From: an uncultured Planktomarina sp.
GTDB lineage: Bacteria; Pseudomonadota; Alphaproteobacteria; Rhodobacterales; Rhodobacteraceae
Assembly: GCA_905181815.1 (NCBI GenBank)
Contig: CAJIZA010000001.1
Coordinates: 930,001 to 994,000, forward strand
Direction of reading: 5' to 3'
DNA: 64,000 nucleotides
In this document: piece by piece, positions 1 through 9,263 of the stretch
Position numbering within the stretch: position 1 is the first letter of the stretch
Layout of the letters: each line of letters opens with the position of its first letter
Translations under genes and position numbers: made by a program
Notes under the pieces: model-generated
What the model saw: only the letters and a program-made list of their open reading frames with translations
Told to the model about the DNA's origin: nothing
Databases searched by the model: none

Positions 1-1117
1 GGGCGAAAAACACCGGCTGATAGAGCTTTTGCAACACAAAGGCCGGCAAGCCTAATCCGTAAATCGCAGTGGCCAAGGCTGTGGCTTGGGTATCACTGGC
101 CACAAACGCCCCGCGTTCAAATAAAACCGAGACCAATGCCGAAGGGATCACAACTAAGGCCACCGTACAAGGAATGGTCAAAAGCAAAGACAGCTCTGCT
201 GCGCGGTTGAAGGCCTCCTGCCCGCCCGCTTCATCCCCAACACGCAGCCGCCGCGACAGATCCGGCAGGAGCACAATGCCAATGGCAACCCCCACCACAC
301 CAAGCGGCAATTGATACAACCGATCGGCATAATAGAGCCAGGCATTCGCCCCTTCAAAGTAACTGGCAATCTGCCGGCCCACCAGCAAATTGACCTGCAC
401 AACCCCGCCAGCCAGTGCTGCAGGGCCTGCGATTATTGCCAAGCGCTTAAGCTCTGGTGTCATTTTCGGCAAGCGCGGCAACAGCCTAAACCCCGCCCGG
501 AGCGCTGCGATCCACAACACAGCCAGTTGTGCAATCCCAGCCAAAGGCACGCTCCACGCCAGGGTCAAACCGATATCCCAGCCCAGCCATTGCGCCGCAA
601 ATAGTGCCAGAATAAAGCAAACATTCAGTAAAACAGGCGCAGCCGCAGCCGCTACGAACCGCCCGGCTGAATTGAGCACACCCGATATCAAGGCAGCGAG
701 CGAAATGAAAAGAATGTAGGGAAAGGCAATTCGGCCAAACAGCACGGTTAGATCGAAGCGCGCGTCGCCGACAAAGCCGCTTGCCATGGCCCAAACCAAA
801 TAGGGCATCGCCAGCATGGCCAGCGCATTAAGTACAATAAGCAACAGCGCCAAGATCGACAACGCGTCGCGAGCAAACTCAAGCGGCCCATCACCCGAGG
901 CTAACTTTTTTGAAAACATTGGTACGAAGGCGATATTAAACGCCCCTTCGGCGAAAAACCTACGGAACAGATTGGGCAGAGAAAAGGCCAGAAAAAACGC
1001 CTCTGCCACCGGAGAGGCCCCAAGAGCGCCCGCGATCAAAACATCGCGCAAAAACCCCATGAGGCGCGACACTAAGGTCCAAAACCCGACCGTAAAGAAC
1101 CCCCGAATAATCGTCAT
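1..1117 (-). CDS. murJ: Lipid II flippase MurJ (MviN), C-terminus cut off by window edge
   Basis: MurJ flips lipid-linked peptidoglycan precursors (lipid II) across the inner membrane. The reading frame runs off the left edge, so about 372 N-terminal codons are visible of a family length near 510. It opens MTIIRGFFTVGF and continues with the family hallmark GFLRDVLIAGALGAS and FRRFFAEGAFNIAFVPMF, followed by a long series of hydrophobic helices. The ATG at 1117 overlaps the glnD stop by four bases (ATGA), which fixes the start and implies translational coupling. The glnD-murJ order is familiar from Rhodobacterales. No disruption is seen in the visible part. Confidence 0.93.
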   Translation of the reverse strand, partial: MTIIRGFFTVGFWTLVSRLMGFLRDVLIAGALGASPVAEAFFLAFSLPNLFRRFFAEGAFNIAFVPMFSKKLASGDGPLEFARDALSILALLLIVLNALAMLAMPYLVWAMASGFVGDARFDLTVLFGRIAFPYILFISLAALISGVLNSAGRFVAAAAAPVLLNVCFILALFAAQWLGWDIGLTLAWSVPLAGIAQLAVLWIAALRAGFRLLPRLPKMTPELKRLAIIAGPAALAGGVVQVNLLVGRQIASYFEGANAWLYYADRLYQLPLGVVGVAIGIVLLPDLSRRLRVGDEAGGQEAFNRAAELSLLLTIPCTVALVVIPSALVSVLFERGAFVASDTQATALATAIYGLGLPAFVLQKLYQPVFFA

Positions 1118-3882
1118 GATAGCGCCCTCGTCGCACCTTGCTTCAAAGAGTCCCGCAGTTTTTGCTCCAAAATGTCCCGCTTAGCCCTGGAATGCAGCTT
1201 CAGCCCAAACATGTCTTTGACGTAGAACGTATCAACCACCTGTTCACCATAGGTGGCAATCACCGCGCTGGAAATATTCACATTAGCCGCGGCCAGCGTA
1301 CGGGTCAGGTCATACAACAGTCCGAGACGGTCGCGTGTATCAACCTCAATGATTGTGTATATTTCAGAGCCTTCATTGTCAAAACTGATCGAGGTGGGTA
1401 CTTGAAACGCCCGCTCACGTTTTTTGATTTTATCACGCGATTGGATGGCTTCACGAGCCACAAGCGTGCCTTGCAAGGTGTCATTAATCATCTTCTCCAA
1501 CCGTCCAAGTCGCAGGTCCTCATAGGGATGACCTTCCGCATCCTGCACCCAAAAGACCGCAGTGGCGTAACCATCTTTACTTGTGAAGGTGCGCGCGTCG
1601 ACCACATTCGCCCCGCTCAAGGCCAAAGCGCCACAAATCCGGCTGAATACACCCGGGTGATCCGCCATAGCAAAGCAAACCCGTGTCGCGTCGCGATCTT
1701 CATCTGGCTGCAAATCCATGCGGATTTCATCTTCTGGAATATCCAAAAGCAGCCGGGCAAAAATCTGATGCGCTGTTACATGCAAACCTTGCCAATAAGG
1801 CGGATAATGGCGGTTCGTTTCGTGGCGCAGCGAAGCTTTGGACCAATCGGACAGCGCCTTACGCAGGTTTTTCTTGGCCTCGGTGCCGCGGTTTTCTCGG
1901 TTGAGATCTTCCAGCCCAGTCTCCAGCGCCTTTTTAGTTTGCCTGTACAACGCCCGGATCAGCACTGCTTTCCAATTGTTCCAAACCCCTGGGCCTACGC
2001 CTGAAATGTCACAGACGGTCAAGACCGTCAGAAGATCCAGCCGCTTGACCGATTGCACCGCTTTAGCGAAATCACGCACGGTGCGCGGGTCTGCAATATC
2101 ACGTTTTTGCGCCATATCAGACATCAAGAGATGGTGCCGGACGAGCCACTCGACCGTCTCCACCTCGCGGGGCTTGAGCCCCAAATGCGTGGCAACTTCA
2201 CGGGCGATTTTCGCACCAAGTACCGAATGATCTTCGGACCGCCCCTTACCAATATCATGCAGCAGAAGTGCAACATAAAGCACTTTTCGGTTCAGCCCCT
2301 CCACCAATATCCCACTGGCAACCGGCAGCTCTTCTATCAATTCCCCGCGCTCAATCGCAGCCAGATGGCTGATCGTTTGAATGGTGTGCTCATCAACCGT
2401 GTAGGAGTGATACATGTTGAACTGCATCATGGCGACAATCGGTTCAAATTCAGGAATAAAAGCCGCTAAAACTCCTAGCTCGTTCATCCGCCGCAATCCA
2501 CGCTCAGGATTGCCATGTTTCAGCAGAATGTCGATAAAGATACGAATGGCCTCATCCGACTTGCGCATCGACCCATCTATTAAATGCAGGTTTGCCGACA
2601 GAAGACGCATGGTATTCGGATGGATCAAAAGGCCCGTGCGCATGGCCTCCTCAAAGACCCGAAGCAAGTTCATTTTATCTTGTAAAAATGCGTCCGGATT
2701 GGCAATCGCCAGCCGGTTTTGCAGCACACAAAAGCCAAGCTTCAACTTCGGCTTTCGGCGCAACACACGCAGCAAAACAGGCTCTTTCTTCACCTGTGCA
2801 GCCTCAAGGGCCGTCAGGAAAATTCGGGTCAATTCCCCAACTTTTGTCGCGTGGCGAAAATAGGCCTGCATGAAATGCTCCACCGCCCGCCGTCCGCCGC
2901 GGTCTCGATAACCCATCGCCTCGGCAACCTCGACCTGCAACTCAAAGGTCAACTGGTCCATCGCGCGATTAGCAATCAAATGTAGATGACAGCGCACCGC
3001 CCAGAGAAAATTCTGCGCGGCCTCAAATGTGGCGAATTCCTCGGCGCTGAACACACCAGCTTCAACCAATTGCTCCGCATGAAATACGCCGTTGATATAT
3101 TTCTCAATCCAATAAAGTGATTGTAGATCGCGCAGCCCGCCTTTGCCCTCTTTGACATTCGGCTCCACCATGTACCGCTGGCCGCCCTGCTTGAGATGGC
3201 GCGCGTCACGTTCAGCAAGCTTGGCTTCAGTAAATTCGCCTGCGGTATCTTTAAATAGCTTTTTCCGGAGCTGGATTTGAAGTTGCCGGAACATCTCTTG
3301 GTCACCAAGTAAAAACCGCATCTCAACCAAAGATGTGCGAATAGTGTAATCCTCCCGCGCAAGGCGAAGACAATCACGGATCGTGCGGCTAGCATGGCCC
3401 ACTTTAAGGCGCAGATCCCAAAGCACATAAAGCAAGCTTTCAATAACACTTTCAGCCCAAGCGGTCATCTTAAAGGGGATGACGAAGAGCAAATCGACAT
3501 CTGAGAACGGCGCCATGCCGCCCCGACCATAGCCCCCCACAGCCACAATCGTTAATTGCTCCGAGGTGGTCGCAATTTGCCGGGGATGCATATAGCGCAG
3601 CGCCGCATCATAGGCCGCCGCCACCGCGCAATCGGTCAAGTAGCAATAGCTATTCGTCGCGGCCTGCGACGCGAAAGGAGCCGCTTTGAAGGCGGCCGAA
3701 ATCCGCTCCAGCCCTGCCGCGCGGCTCTGGCGCAGGATGTCCACGACAGCCCCACGGATGGCAGTCGCATCGCTGAGATTTACCACTGCGCGGTCAATCT
3801 GCGCCACAACATCCTCGCGGTCAAAGATGTCAGACGCCTCCAGAATGAGATCCGAGGCCACGCGAAGACTGGACTGTTTCAA
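1114..3882 (-). CDS. glnD: Bifunctional [protein-PII] uridylyltransferase / uridylyl-removing enzyme
   Basis: GlnD senses glutamine and adds or removes UMP on PII proteins, controlling nitrogen assimilation. The 922-residue product has the usual length. The nucleotidyltransferase motif GGYGRGGMAPFSDVDLLFV lies near residues 116-134. A GlnE-like linker follows, then an HD domain with LLHDIGKG near residue 545 and two C-terminal ACT domains (first near 735, second near 845). The start used here is TTG at 3882, just two bases downstream of the preceding lipoprotein stop. An upstream in-frame start inside that gene cannot be excluded. The stop overlaps the murJ start. Confidence 0.94.
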   Translation of the reverse strand: MKQSSLRVASDLILEASDIFDREDVVAQIDRAVVNLSDATAIRGAVVDILRQSRAAGLERISAAFKAAPFASQAATNSYCYLTDCAVAAAYDAALRYMHPRQIATTSEQLTIVAVGGYGRGGMAPFSDVDLLFVIPFKMTAWAESVIESLLYVLWDLRLKVGHASRTIRDCLRLAREDYTIRTSLVEMRFLLGDQEMFRQLQIQLRKKLFKDTAGEFTEAKLAERDARHLKQGGQRYMVEPNVKEGKGGLRDLQSLYWIEKYINGVFHAEQLVEAGVFSAEEFATFEAAQNFLWAVRCHLHLIANRAMDQLTFELQVEVAEAMGYRDRGGRRAVEHFMQAYFRHATKVGELTRIFLTALEAAQVKKEPVLLRVLRRKPKLKLGFCVLQNRLAIANPDAFLQDKMNLLRVFEEAMRTGLLIHPNTMRLLSANLHLIDGSMRKSDEAIRIFIDILLKHGNPERGLRRMNELGVLAAFIPEFEPIVAMMQFNMYHSYTVDEHTIQTISHLAAIERGELIEELPVASGILVEGLNRKVLYVALLLHDIGKGRSEDHSVLGAKIAREVATHLGLKPREVETVEWLVRHHLLMSDMAQKRDIADPRTVRDFAKAVQSVKRLDLLTVLTVCDISGVGPGVWNNWKAVLIRALYRQTKKALETGLEDLNRENRGTEAKKNLRKALSDWSKASLRHETNRHYPPYWQGLHVTAHQIFARLLLDIPEDEIRMDLQPDEDRDATRVCFAMADHPGVFSRICGALALSGANVVDARTFTSKDGYATAVFWVQDAEGHPYEDLRLGRLEKMINDTLQGTLVAREAIQSRDKIKKRERAFQVPTSISFDNEGSEIYTIIEVDTRDRLGLLYDLTRTLAAANVNISSAVIATYGEQVVDTFYVKDMFGLKLHSRAKRDILEQKLRDSLKQGATRALS

Positions 3883-3884
3883 GC

Positions 3885-5075
3885 CTAAAATCCAATATTG
3901 AAAAAGCTGCGCGGAGCTGGCGACAGCACCACGACTTTATTGCCTTCAATGGTGGCCACCGCCAAGCCGCGTTCAACCGTGCCATCATCCCGCAACCGGA
4001 AAATGCCTGCCGCGCCCTGAAAACCGCTGTTCAGGGTCAAACCCCGGCGGTTCAAAGCATCTCGATTGCCCGTGGCCACTGAGGCGCCCACCGCGGCCAC
4101 GCCATCATAGGCAATGACCGCTAATGGATGCGGCGCACGGCCATAGACGGTTTGAAAGCGCGCGTTGAATTTTTCGCTGCGCAGCGGGCTTGGCATGGTG
4201 AACCATCCACCCTGAATCGCAGGCAAATGAAAGGCGGAGGGCAATGCGTCCCACTGCGCCAAACCAGCATATTGCACCAGCTGCGGATCCACCCCCGCCT
4301 CTGGCAGTAATTGCGCGATCAAGGGCAAACCGCCGTCGTAATCGGCAGTTAAAAAGACGATATCGGCGTCAATAACCTCATTGCGTTCAGCCACACGGCT
4401 CATCGCTTCAACCAAATCCTGCTGGGTAAATTCATACCCCTCTGCACCGGCCACGAAATTGCCCTGCTCTTCCAAGGCCCGCTGGAGGGCATTGCGCCCA
4501 GCCTGCCCCGGCACCGTGTTGGCATGCACCAAAAGCGCCCGTGATTTTCCCTGCTCAAATGCATAGGCAGCCAAATGTTCGGCCGTGTTCTGAAAAGTAT
4601 GGCCCAAAACATAGACATTGCCACCAGCAATCTCAACATTATTCGATAGGGACAAAACGCTCACACCGCTGCCAGCTACCGCCAGACCCGCCGCATTGGC
4701 GGCACCGGCATAAAGCGGACCAACAATTACCTGCGCGCCCTCTTGGACCGCAAGCAGAGCCATTTCAGCCGCCTGCGTCTCAAGCCCGGCCGTGTCATAA
4801 ACTTGCATCTGCATTTCGACCCGACCTTTAAGATCCGCCATGGCCATACGCGCCGCTTGCTCTGCGGAAAGCGCCAATTCCTGCACCCGTTCATCCGCCG
4901 CTGTGAGCGGCAAGAGCACCGCAACCTGCACTGTTTTGCTGCCATCAAGCCGGAGGCCACCGTCTGAAATTGGCCCACCAGAGGGCGCAACACAAGCGGA
5001 CAGAAGCGCTGAAGCACAAAGCGCCAACACGGCCACGCCGCGCAGCAGCGACATTGATGGGATTAGAAAATTCAT
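3885..5075 (-). CDS. LpoA/LppC-like penicillin-binding protein activator (lipoprotein)
   Basis: Predicted outer-membrane lipoprotein with a type I periplasmic-binding fold, of the family that contains the LpoA C-terminal domain and activates peptidoglycan synthases. The N-terminus is a lipoprotein signal peptide with lipobox LLSAC around residue 28, followed by a flexible PSGG stretch. A core with VAVLLPLTAADERVQELALS and VIVGPLYAGAANAA is typical of this fold. ATG 5075 is preferred over the in-frame TTG at 5081 because GAAGGG sits about 10 bases upstream. It is divergent from rsmI and followed by yraN, which matches the conserved lpoA-rsmI-yraN neighbourhood. The precise partner PBP is not shown. 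Confidence 0.82.
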   Translation of the reverse strand: MNFLIPSMSLLRGVAVLALCASALLSACVAPSGGPISDGGLRLDGSKTVQVAVLLPLTAADERVQELALSAEQAARMAMADLKGRVEMQMQVYDTAGLETQAAEMALLAVQEGAQVIVGPLYAGAANAAGLAVAGSGVSVLSLSNNVEIAGGNVYVLGHTFQNTAEHLAAYAFEQGKSRALLVHANTVPGQAGRNALQRALEEQGNFVAGAEGYEFTQQDLVEAMSRVAERNEVIDADIVFLTADYDGGLPLIAQLLPEAGVDPQLVQYAGLAQWDALPSAFHLPAIQGGWFTMPSPLRSEKFNARFQTVYGRAPHPLAVIAYDGVAAVGASVATGNRDALNRRGLTLNSGFQGAAGIFRLRDDGTVERGLAVATIEGNKVVVLSPAPRSFFNIGF

Positions 5076-5149
5076 AGTCAAAGCGCCCTTCAGAGATTGA
5101 TAGACCTGTGTTAAGTGCAGTTTATTGCAATCCGCAAAGGGGTCCAGAG

Positions 5150-6019
5150 GTGAATCATAATTTGATTAAGTTGGAGCCCGGCTTGTACCTTGTGGCAACA
5201 CCTTTAGGCTCAGCGCGCGATATTACCCTGCGCGCGCTTGATATTTTGGCTTCCGCGGATGTATTGGCCGCCGAAGACACGCGCACTGCACGAAAATTGC
5301 TGGTAATTCATGGTGTGCCCTTGGCCGGAAGGCGAATCATTGCCTATCACGATCACAGCCATGCCAAGGATCGCCAAAAAGTGCTTCATCATATAGCGGA
5401 AGGTAAATCCGTTGCCTATGTGTCAGAAGCAGGAACGCCATTGATCGCAGATCCAGGCTATCAGCTGGTGGCCGATGCCCGGCGCGACGGGTTAACCGTA
5501 CTATCTGCACCGGGACCAGCGGCCTGTATCGCTGCTCTGACTGTGGCCGGCCTGCCGACGGATCAATTTCACTTCGCCGGTTTTTTGGCGCCACAACAGG
5601 TGGCCCGCCAAAAGCAGCTGGCGGAGCTTATGGCCCTGCGCGCAACAATTGTTCTGTATGAATCCCCCAAACGCTTGAATGCACTTCTGGCCGATATCGA
5701 AACGACTGGCGGCCCTGCGCGTCCCATAGCGGTCTGCCGGGAGTTAACCAAGAAATTTGAAGACGTACAATGCGGGACGGTCGAGAGCCTCCGCGCATAC
5801 TACGCCAAAATACCCGCCCGTGGCGAAATTGTGGTGCTAATTGGAGCGAGCGAAGAGGCCAAAGTTGATAAAGGTGATCTTGAGGCGACGCTTGTTCATG
5901 CAATGTTAAATTTTCGTGTAAAAGATGCAGCAGACGCCGTGGCTGGCGCTTACGGCCTGCCGCGGCGCGATATTTACCAATTAGCCCTCAAATTACAGGC
6001 TGTGCAAACCGAAGAGTAA
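5150..6019 (+). CDS. rsmI: 16S rRNA (cytidine(1402)-2'-O)-methyltransferase RsmI
   Basis: RsmI 2'-O-methylates C1402 in the ribosomal P site using SAM. The product, about 289 residues, has the tetrapyrrole-methylase fold. It shows LYLVATPLGSARDITLRAL near the N-terminus, AAEDTRTARKLL, a central SEAGTPLIADPGYQLV loop and VVLIGA towards the end. Start choice: the frame opens at GTG 5108, but GTG 5150 follows an AAAGGGG ribosome-binding site by about 8 bases and gives the usual N-terminus, so 5150 is preferred. It lies head to head with the LpoA-like gene and directly upstream of yraN. Confidence 0.92.
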   Translation: MNHNLIKLEPGLYLVATPLGSARDITLRALDILASADVLAAEDTRTARKLLVIHGVPLAGRRIIAYHDHSHAKDRQKVLHHIAEGKSVAYVSEAGTPLIADPGYQLVADARRDGLTVLSAPGPAACIAALTVAGLPTDQFHFAGFLAPQQVARQKQLAELMALRATIVLYESPKRLNALLADIETTGGPARPIAVCRELTKKFEDVQCGTVESLRAYYAKIPARGEIVVLIGASEEAKVDKGDLEATLVHAMLNFRVKDAADAVAGAYGLPRRDIYQLALKLQAVQTEE

Positions 6020-6023
6020 CGCG

Positions 6024-6387
6024 ATGTTTTACAATGTTGCGCAAGGTACAACCAACCATCTGGCCAGACTGGCCACTGAACATTCAGTGATCGCCGAATA
6101 TGCCGGACGCGCGCACCACATACTGGCCCATCGGTGGCGAGGCTGGCGAAATTGATCTGATTTTTGCAGATGGCAATGTATTGATCTTCATAGAAGTGAA
6201 AAAGAACCGCAGCCATGATGCGGCGTGGCGCAACCTAAGCCACACGCAGCAAAAACTCATCTACCGCCCCGCCACAGAATATCTTGTAGATACCGTCCGC
6301 TCTTTGGCAACAAATATGCGCTTTGATGTGGCCTTAGCCGATAGGCAAGGCAATATTCGAATGATGGAAAATGCCATAATTCAATAG
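6024..6387 (+). pseudogene. yraN: YraN family endonuclease-like protein, split by a frameshift
   Basis: YraN (UPF0102) proteins are small nuclease-fold proteins of unclear function, normally about 120 residues. Here the N-terminal half is read from ATG 6024 (ending AHHILAHRWRG) and stops at 6153-6155. The C-terminal half, GEIDLIFADGNVLIFIEVKK through the end at 6387, lies one frame over. In family members RWRG is followed after one or two residues by GEIDLI. The shift therefore maps to the GGCTGGCG stretch at 6141-6148, and one extra or two missing bases would explain it. Both halves otherwise look conserved, so the lesion is recent or a sequencing error. The gene sits in its usual place between rsmI and gshB. 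Confidence 0.8.
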
Positions 6388-6485
6388 GTCTTTGCCCAAG
6401 GTCCGTGACAGAAACAAATTGCCAAACCACAAGTGGGTCATTAATGAGTTCTGATCCGATCTGGGAACTTGTCTGAGGTACTCAC

Positions 6486-7424
6486 ATGTCAAAAAAAATC
6501 GCTTTTCAAATGGACCCGATGGAATCGATCAATATTGATGCAGACAGCAGTTTTCATTTGGCGATGGAAGCCCAGGCGCGTGGCCATGAAATTTATTATC
6601 ATACGCCCGACCAGCTGGCCTTTGAAAATGGCAAAGTCACGGCCAAAGGACAAAAAATGGTGCTGCGGCGCGAGCGCGGTAATCATGTAGATCTTGGCCC
6701 GCTAGAGCATTTGGATCTTCACAGGTTTGACGTGGTTTGGTTGCGCCAGGACCCACCTTTTGATATGGGATATATCACAACCACGCATTTGTTAGACCTT
6801 TTGAAACCTGATACTTTGGTCATGAATGATCCATTTTGGGTGCGCAATTTTCCTGAAAAGCTCTTGATGTTACAGTTTCCGGACCTGATCCCTCCAACCA
6901 CAATTGCGCGCGACTTGGAGACGCTCAAAGCGTTCCGCGCTCAACATGGTGATGTGATTGTCAAACCGCTCTATGGCAACGGCGGCGCGGGCGTGTTTCG
7001 CCTCACCCCGGACGATCGTAACATCGCCTCTTTGCATGAGCTCTTCACCGGGATAAATTCCGAACCACTGATCATCCAAAAGTTTCTGCCGGCCGTCAGC
7101 CAAGGCGACAAAAGAGTCATTTTGGTGGATGGTGAGGCGGTGGGTGCGATCAACCGCGTGCCCGCTGCAGGGGAGACGCGCTCAAACATGCATGTTGGCG
7201 GCCTGCCTGAAAAAACCGGCCTAACCGCGCGGGACCAAGAAATTTGTGACGCCATTGGGCCCTTACTGCGCGACAAAGGCCAGATTTTCGTCGGCATCGA
7301 CGTGATTGGGAATTATCTGACCGAAATCAACGTCACCTCCCCCACGGGCCTGCAAGAATTGCAACGCTTCGATGGAACGAATGTGTCCCGGTTGATTTGG
7401 GACGCTGTTGAAGCGCGCCTCTAA
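6486..7424 (+). CDS. gshB: Glutathione synthetase
   Basis: GshB ligates gamma-glutamylcysteine and glycine using ATP, the last step of glutathione synthesis in the cytosol. At 312 residues it is full length. The opening KKIAFQMDPMESINIDADSS, the RQDPPFDMGYIT motif, ATP-grasp signatures VKPLYGNGGAGVFR and the C-terminal INVTSPTGLQEL are diagnostic. It follows the broken yraN by about 100 bases in the order rsmI-yraN-gshB that is common in this group. Nothing unusual is visible. Confidence 0.96.
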   Translation: MSKKIAFQMDPMESINIDADSSFHLAMEAQARGHEIYYHTPDQLAFENGKVTAKGQKMVLRRERGNHVDLGPLEHLDLHRFDVVWLRQDPPFDMGYITTTHLLDLLKPDTLVMNDPFWVRNFPEKLLMLQFPDLIPPTTIARDLETLKAFRAQHGDVIVKPLYGNGGAGVFRLTPDDRNIASLHELFTGINSEPLIIQKFLPAVSQGDKRVILVDGEAVGAINRVPAAGETRSNMHVGGLPEKTGLTARDQEICDAIGPLLRDKGQIFVGIDVIGNYLTEINVTSPTGLQELQRFDGTNVSRLIWDAVEARL

Positions 7425-7441
7425 TCACTGTTCTTAAATGC

Positions 7442-8269
7442 TTAGACCTCCACCAAATCTCGGATCCAATCCGCGATTTGCCCCATAACGGCCTCTGCAA
7501 AATTGTCATTACCGCAGGCTTGCAAAAACGCATGTAGTTGATCCTTAGCCAATAAATGCGTAATCGGATGATTGGTATGTGCGGCCAACCAATCATTGTC
7601 ATCGGCAATCGGGTCGCATTCAGCTTTCACCAAGAGCAAGGGCGCTCCCGCTTTTGACAGGCGGGCACGAAATTCCAACATATCTTCACAACCCAAATGC
7701 CCATACATCACCCGGAGCGCTGCATCATTCAGGCCGTCAGAATTCGCTCCATAAGCGTCATGGGATGGACCTTCAAGCCCGCCAAATGCCCCATAAAGAC
7801 TTACCAGCCCCTGTATTTTTGTACGCGACGCCATGCCGCCTGCAGCCCAAAGCACCATGGCTCCACCAGCGCTGTCACCGGCCAGAACGATCTGATCGCG
7901 CCCAGCGGCAAATTGCTCCGCGATCTCAGCCGCTTGATCTGCTTGCGCGGGGAACTTATATTCCGGGGCTAATTCATAAGGGGCCGCAAAGACCCGCCGC
8001 CCAGTCAGTTTTGCCATCCACGAACACAGAGTTTGATGCGTCCAAGGGCTACCAACGATCCAGCCGCCCCCATGAAAATAGAGGATATCAGCGCCTTCAT
8101 GCAGCTCTTGCGGCGTGAAACATAAGCCTGTGCCACTAGCAAAAGAGACCTCATCAATGTCGACTGTATCTGCAGAGAAATGCGAAATTCTAGCCCTCTC
8201 TGTGGCGTAACCCACGCGCAGCTTGGTCACGGGATCGCTCACCCAATCGAGGGTCGGCATGACACTCAT
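7442..8269 (-). CDS. Alpha/beta hydrolase (hormone-sensitive lipase-like esterase)
   Basis: Predicted esterase of the HSL-like alpha/beta hydrolase family. It has the oxyanion-hole motif HGGGW, the nucleophile elbow GDSAGG, and plausible acid and histidine residues near the C-terminus (AECDPIADD and DQLHAF). ATG 8269 overlaps the nusB stop as ATGA, so it is preferred over an upstream in-frame ATG at 8287. It is the last gene of the rib-nusB transcription unit and converges on gshB. The substrate is unknown; nothing ties it to riboflavin. Confidence 0.82.
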   Translation of the reverse strand: MSVMPTLDWVSDPVTKLRVGYATERARISHFSADTVDIDEVSFASGTGLCFTPQELHEGADILYFHGGGWIVGSPWTHQTLCSWMAKLTGRRVFAAPYELAPEYKFPAQADQAAEIAEQFAAGRDQIVLAGDSAGGAMVLWAAGGMASRTKIQGLVSLYGAFGGLEGPSHDAYGANSDGLNDAALRVMYGHLGCEDMLEFRARLSKAGAPLLLVKAECDPIADDNDWLAAHTNHPITHLLAKDQLHAFLQACGNDNFAEAVMGQIADWIRDLVEV

Positions 8270-8745
8270 GCAAATTCCTCCGGCCAAGCCTCGCGGGCCA
8301 TATGGTCAAGAACCGCGTTCACAAATCCGCGTTCTTTGCCATCGGGGGAAAAGGCCAAGGCCACGTCAACATATTCGACAATCGCCACTTTTGGCGGAGT
8401 GTCGCCCTCAACAAACTCCGCCCCCGCCGCACGGAACAAGGCCCGCAATGTCGGGTCCAGCCGGGCAATGGGCCACTTGGCGACCAAGGCCCGATCTGTC
8501 ATCTGATCGATCCGTGCTTGATTGTTCACCGCTCCGGCAATCACCCGATTGAAATGCGCAATATCCCCATCTGCGAGCTGCACCCCGTCAAGCTCAACAC
8601 CCATCCGGTGCTCTTCAAACTCTTTTGACACCACATCAATCGGCAATTTCGAAGCTTCCATCTGGAACAACGCCTGCACGGCGTACAGGCGACTGGCCGA
8701 TTTCATGCGACGCTTTTGATTGCCTGACAAATTAGAAACGCTCAT
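8266..8745 (-). CDS. nusB: Transcription antitermination factor NusB
   Basis: NusB binds BoxA RNA with NusE (S10) in rRNA antitermination. The 159-residue product carries the expected all-helical pattern with RRMKSASRLYAVQALFQME near the start and ALFRAAGAEF plus VALAFSPDGKERGFVNAVLD in the C-terminal half. Its start overlaps the ribH stop (ATGA at 8742-8745) and its stop overlaps the hydrolase start, so the three genes are translationally coupled. ribH-nusB is a widely conserved pair. Confidence 0.95.
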   Translation of the reverse strand: MSVSNLSGNQKRRMKSASRLYAVQALFQMEASKLPIDVVSKEFEEHRMGVELDGVQLADGDIAHFNRVIAGAVNNQARIDQMTDRALVAKWPIARLDPTLRALFRAAGAEFVEGDTPPKVAIVEYVDVALAFSPDGKERGFVNAVLDHMAREAWPEEFA

Positions 8746-9263
8746 GTTTTTGCCGTCTCCTCAGTGGACAAAAATCCAATCTTTCCTTGGGGCTGGCCCC
8801 ATTTGCGTGTCAAAGCGATCAAATGAAGGGCCGCGGCGGCAGCCCCGCCCCCTTTGTTCTGACCGGCGGTCTCAGCGCGCACCTCAGCTTGTTTGCGGTT
8901 TTCAACGGTCAAAATTCCATTACCGATACAGGCGCCCTGCAGGCCCAAAAGCTGCAGCGCGCGGCTGCTGTCGTTGCAAACCGTCTCGTAATGGGTTGTT
9001 TCACCTCGGATCACGCAGCCCAAGGCGACATAGCCGTCAAACTCTGCCCGTCGATGCGCAATTGCAATGGCTGTAGGCACCTCAAGCGCGCCGGGCACTT
9101 CTGCCAGCTCCCACTGACCATCCGCAGCTTCAATCTCCGCCTGGGCACCGGCCACCATTTGATCGGCGATGTCTTTGTAATACGGTGCAACCACAATGAG
9201 CAATTTGACTGGCGCATCCAAAGATGGGCGGTCAAGCGTGTGATGCTGCTGTGTCGCGGCCAT
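8742..9263 (-). CDS. ribH: 6,7-dimethyl-8-ribityllumazine synthase
   Basis: RibH condenses the pyrimidine product of RibD with dihydroxybutanone phosphate to form lumazine, the precursor of riboflavin. The 173-residue product shows VPGALEVPTAIAIA, GYVALGCVIRGETTHYETV (substrate-binding segment) and GNGILTVENRKQAEVRA. The ATG at 9263 shares one base with the ribB stop (TAATG), typical of tight coupling in this operon. Confidence 0.96.
   Translation of the reverse strand: MAATQQHHTLDRPSLDAPVKLLIVVAPYYKDIADQMVAGAQAEIEAADGQWELAEVPGALEVPTAIAIAHRRAEFDGYVALGCVIRGETTHYETVCNDSSRALQLLGLQGACIGNGILTVENRKQAEVRAETAGQNKGGGAAAAALHLIALTRKWGQPQGKIGFLSTEETAKT

Noticed and set aside
1138-2004. Long plus-strand open frame of 288 codons
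   Set aside because: It lies wholly antisense to glnD, has no recognisable domain, and exists because of the codon bias of the real gene.
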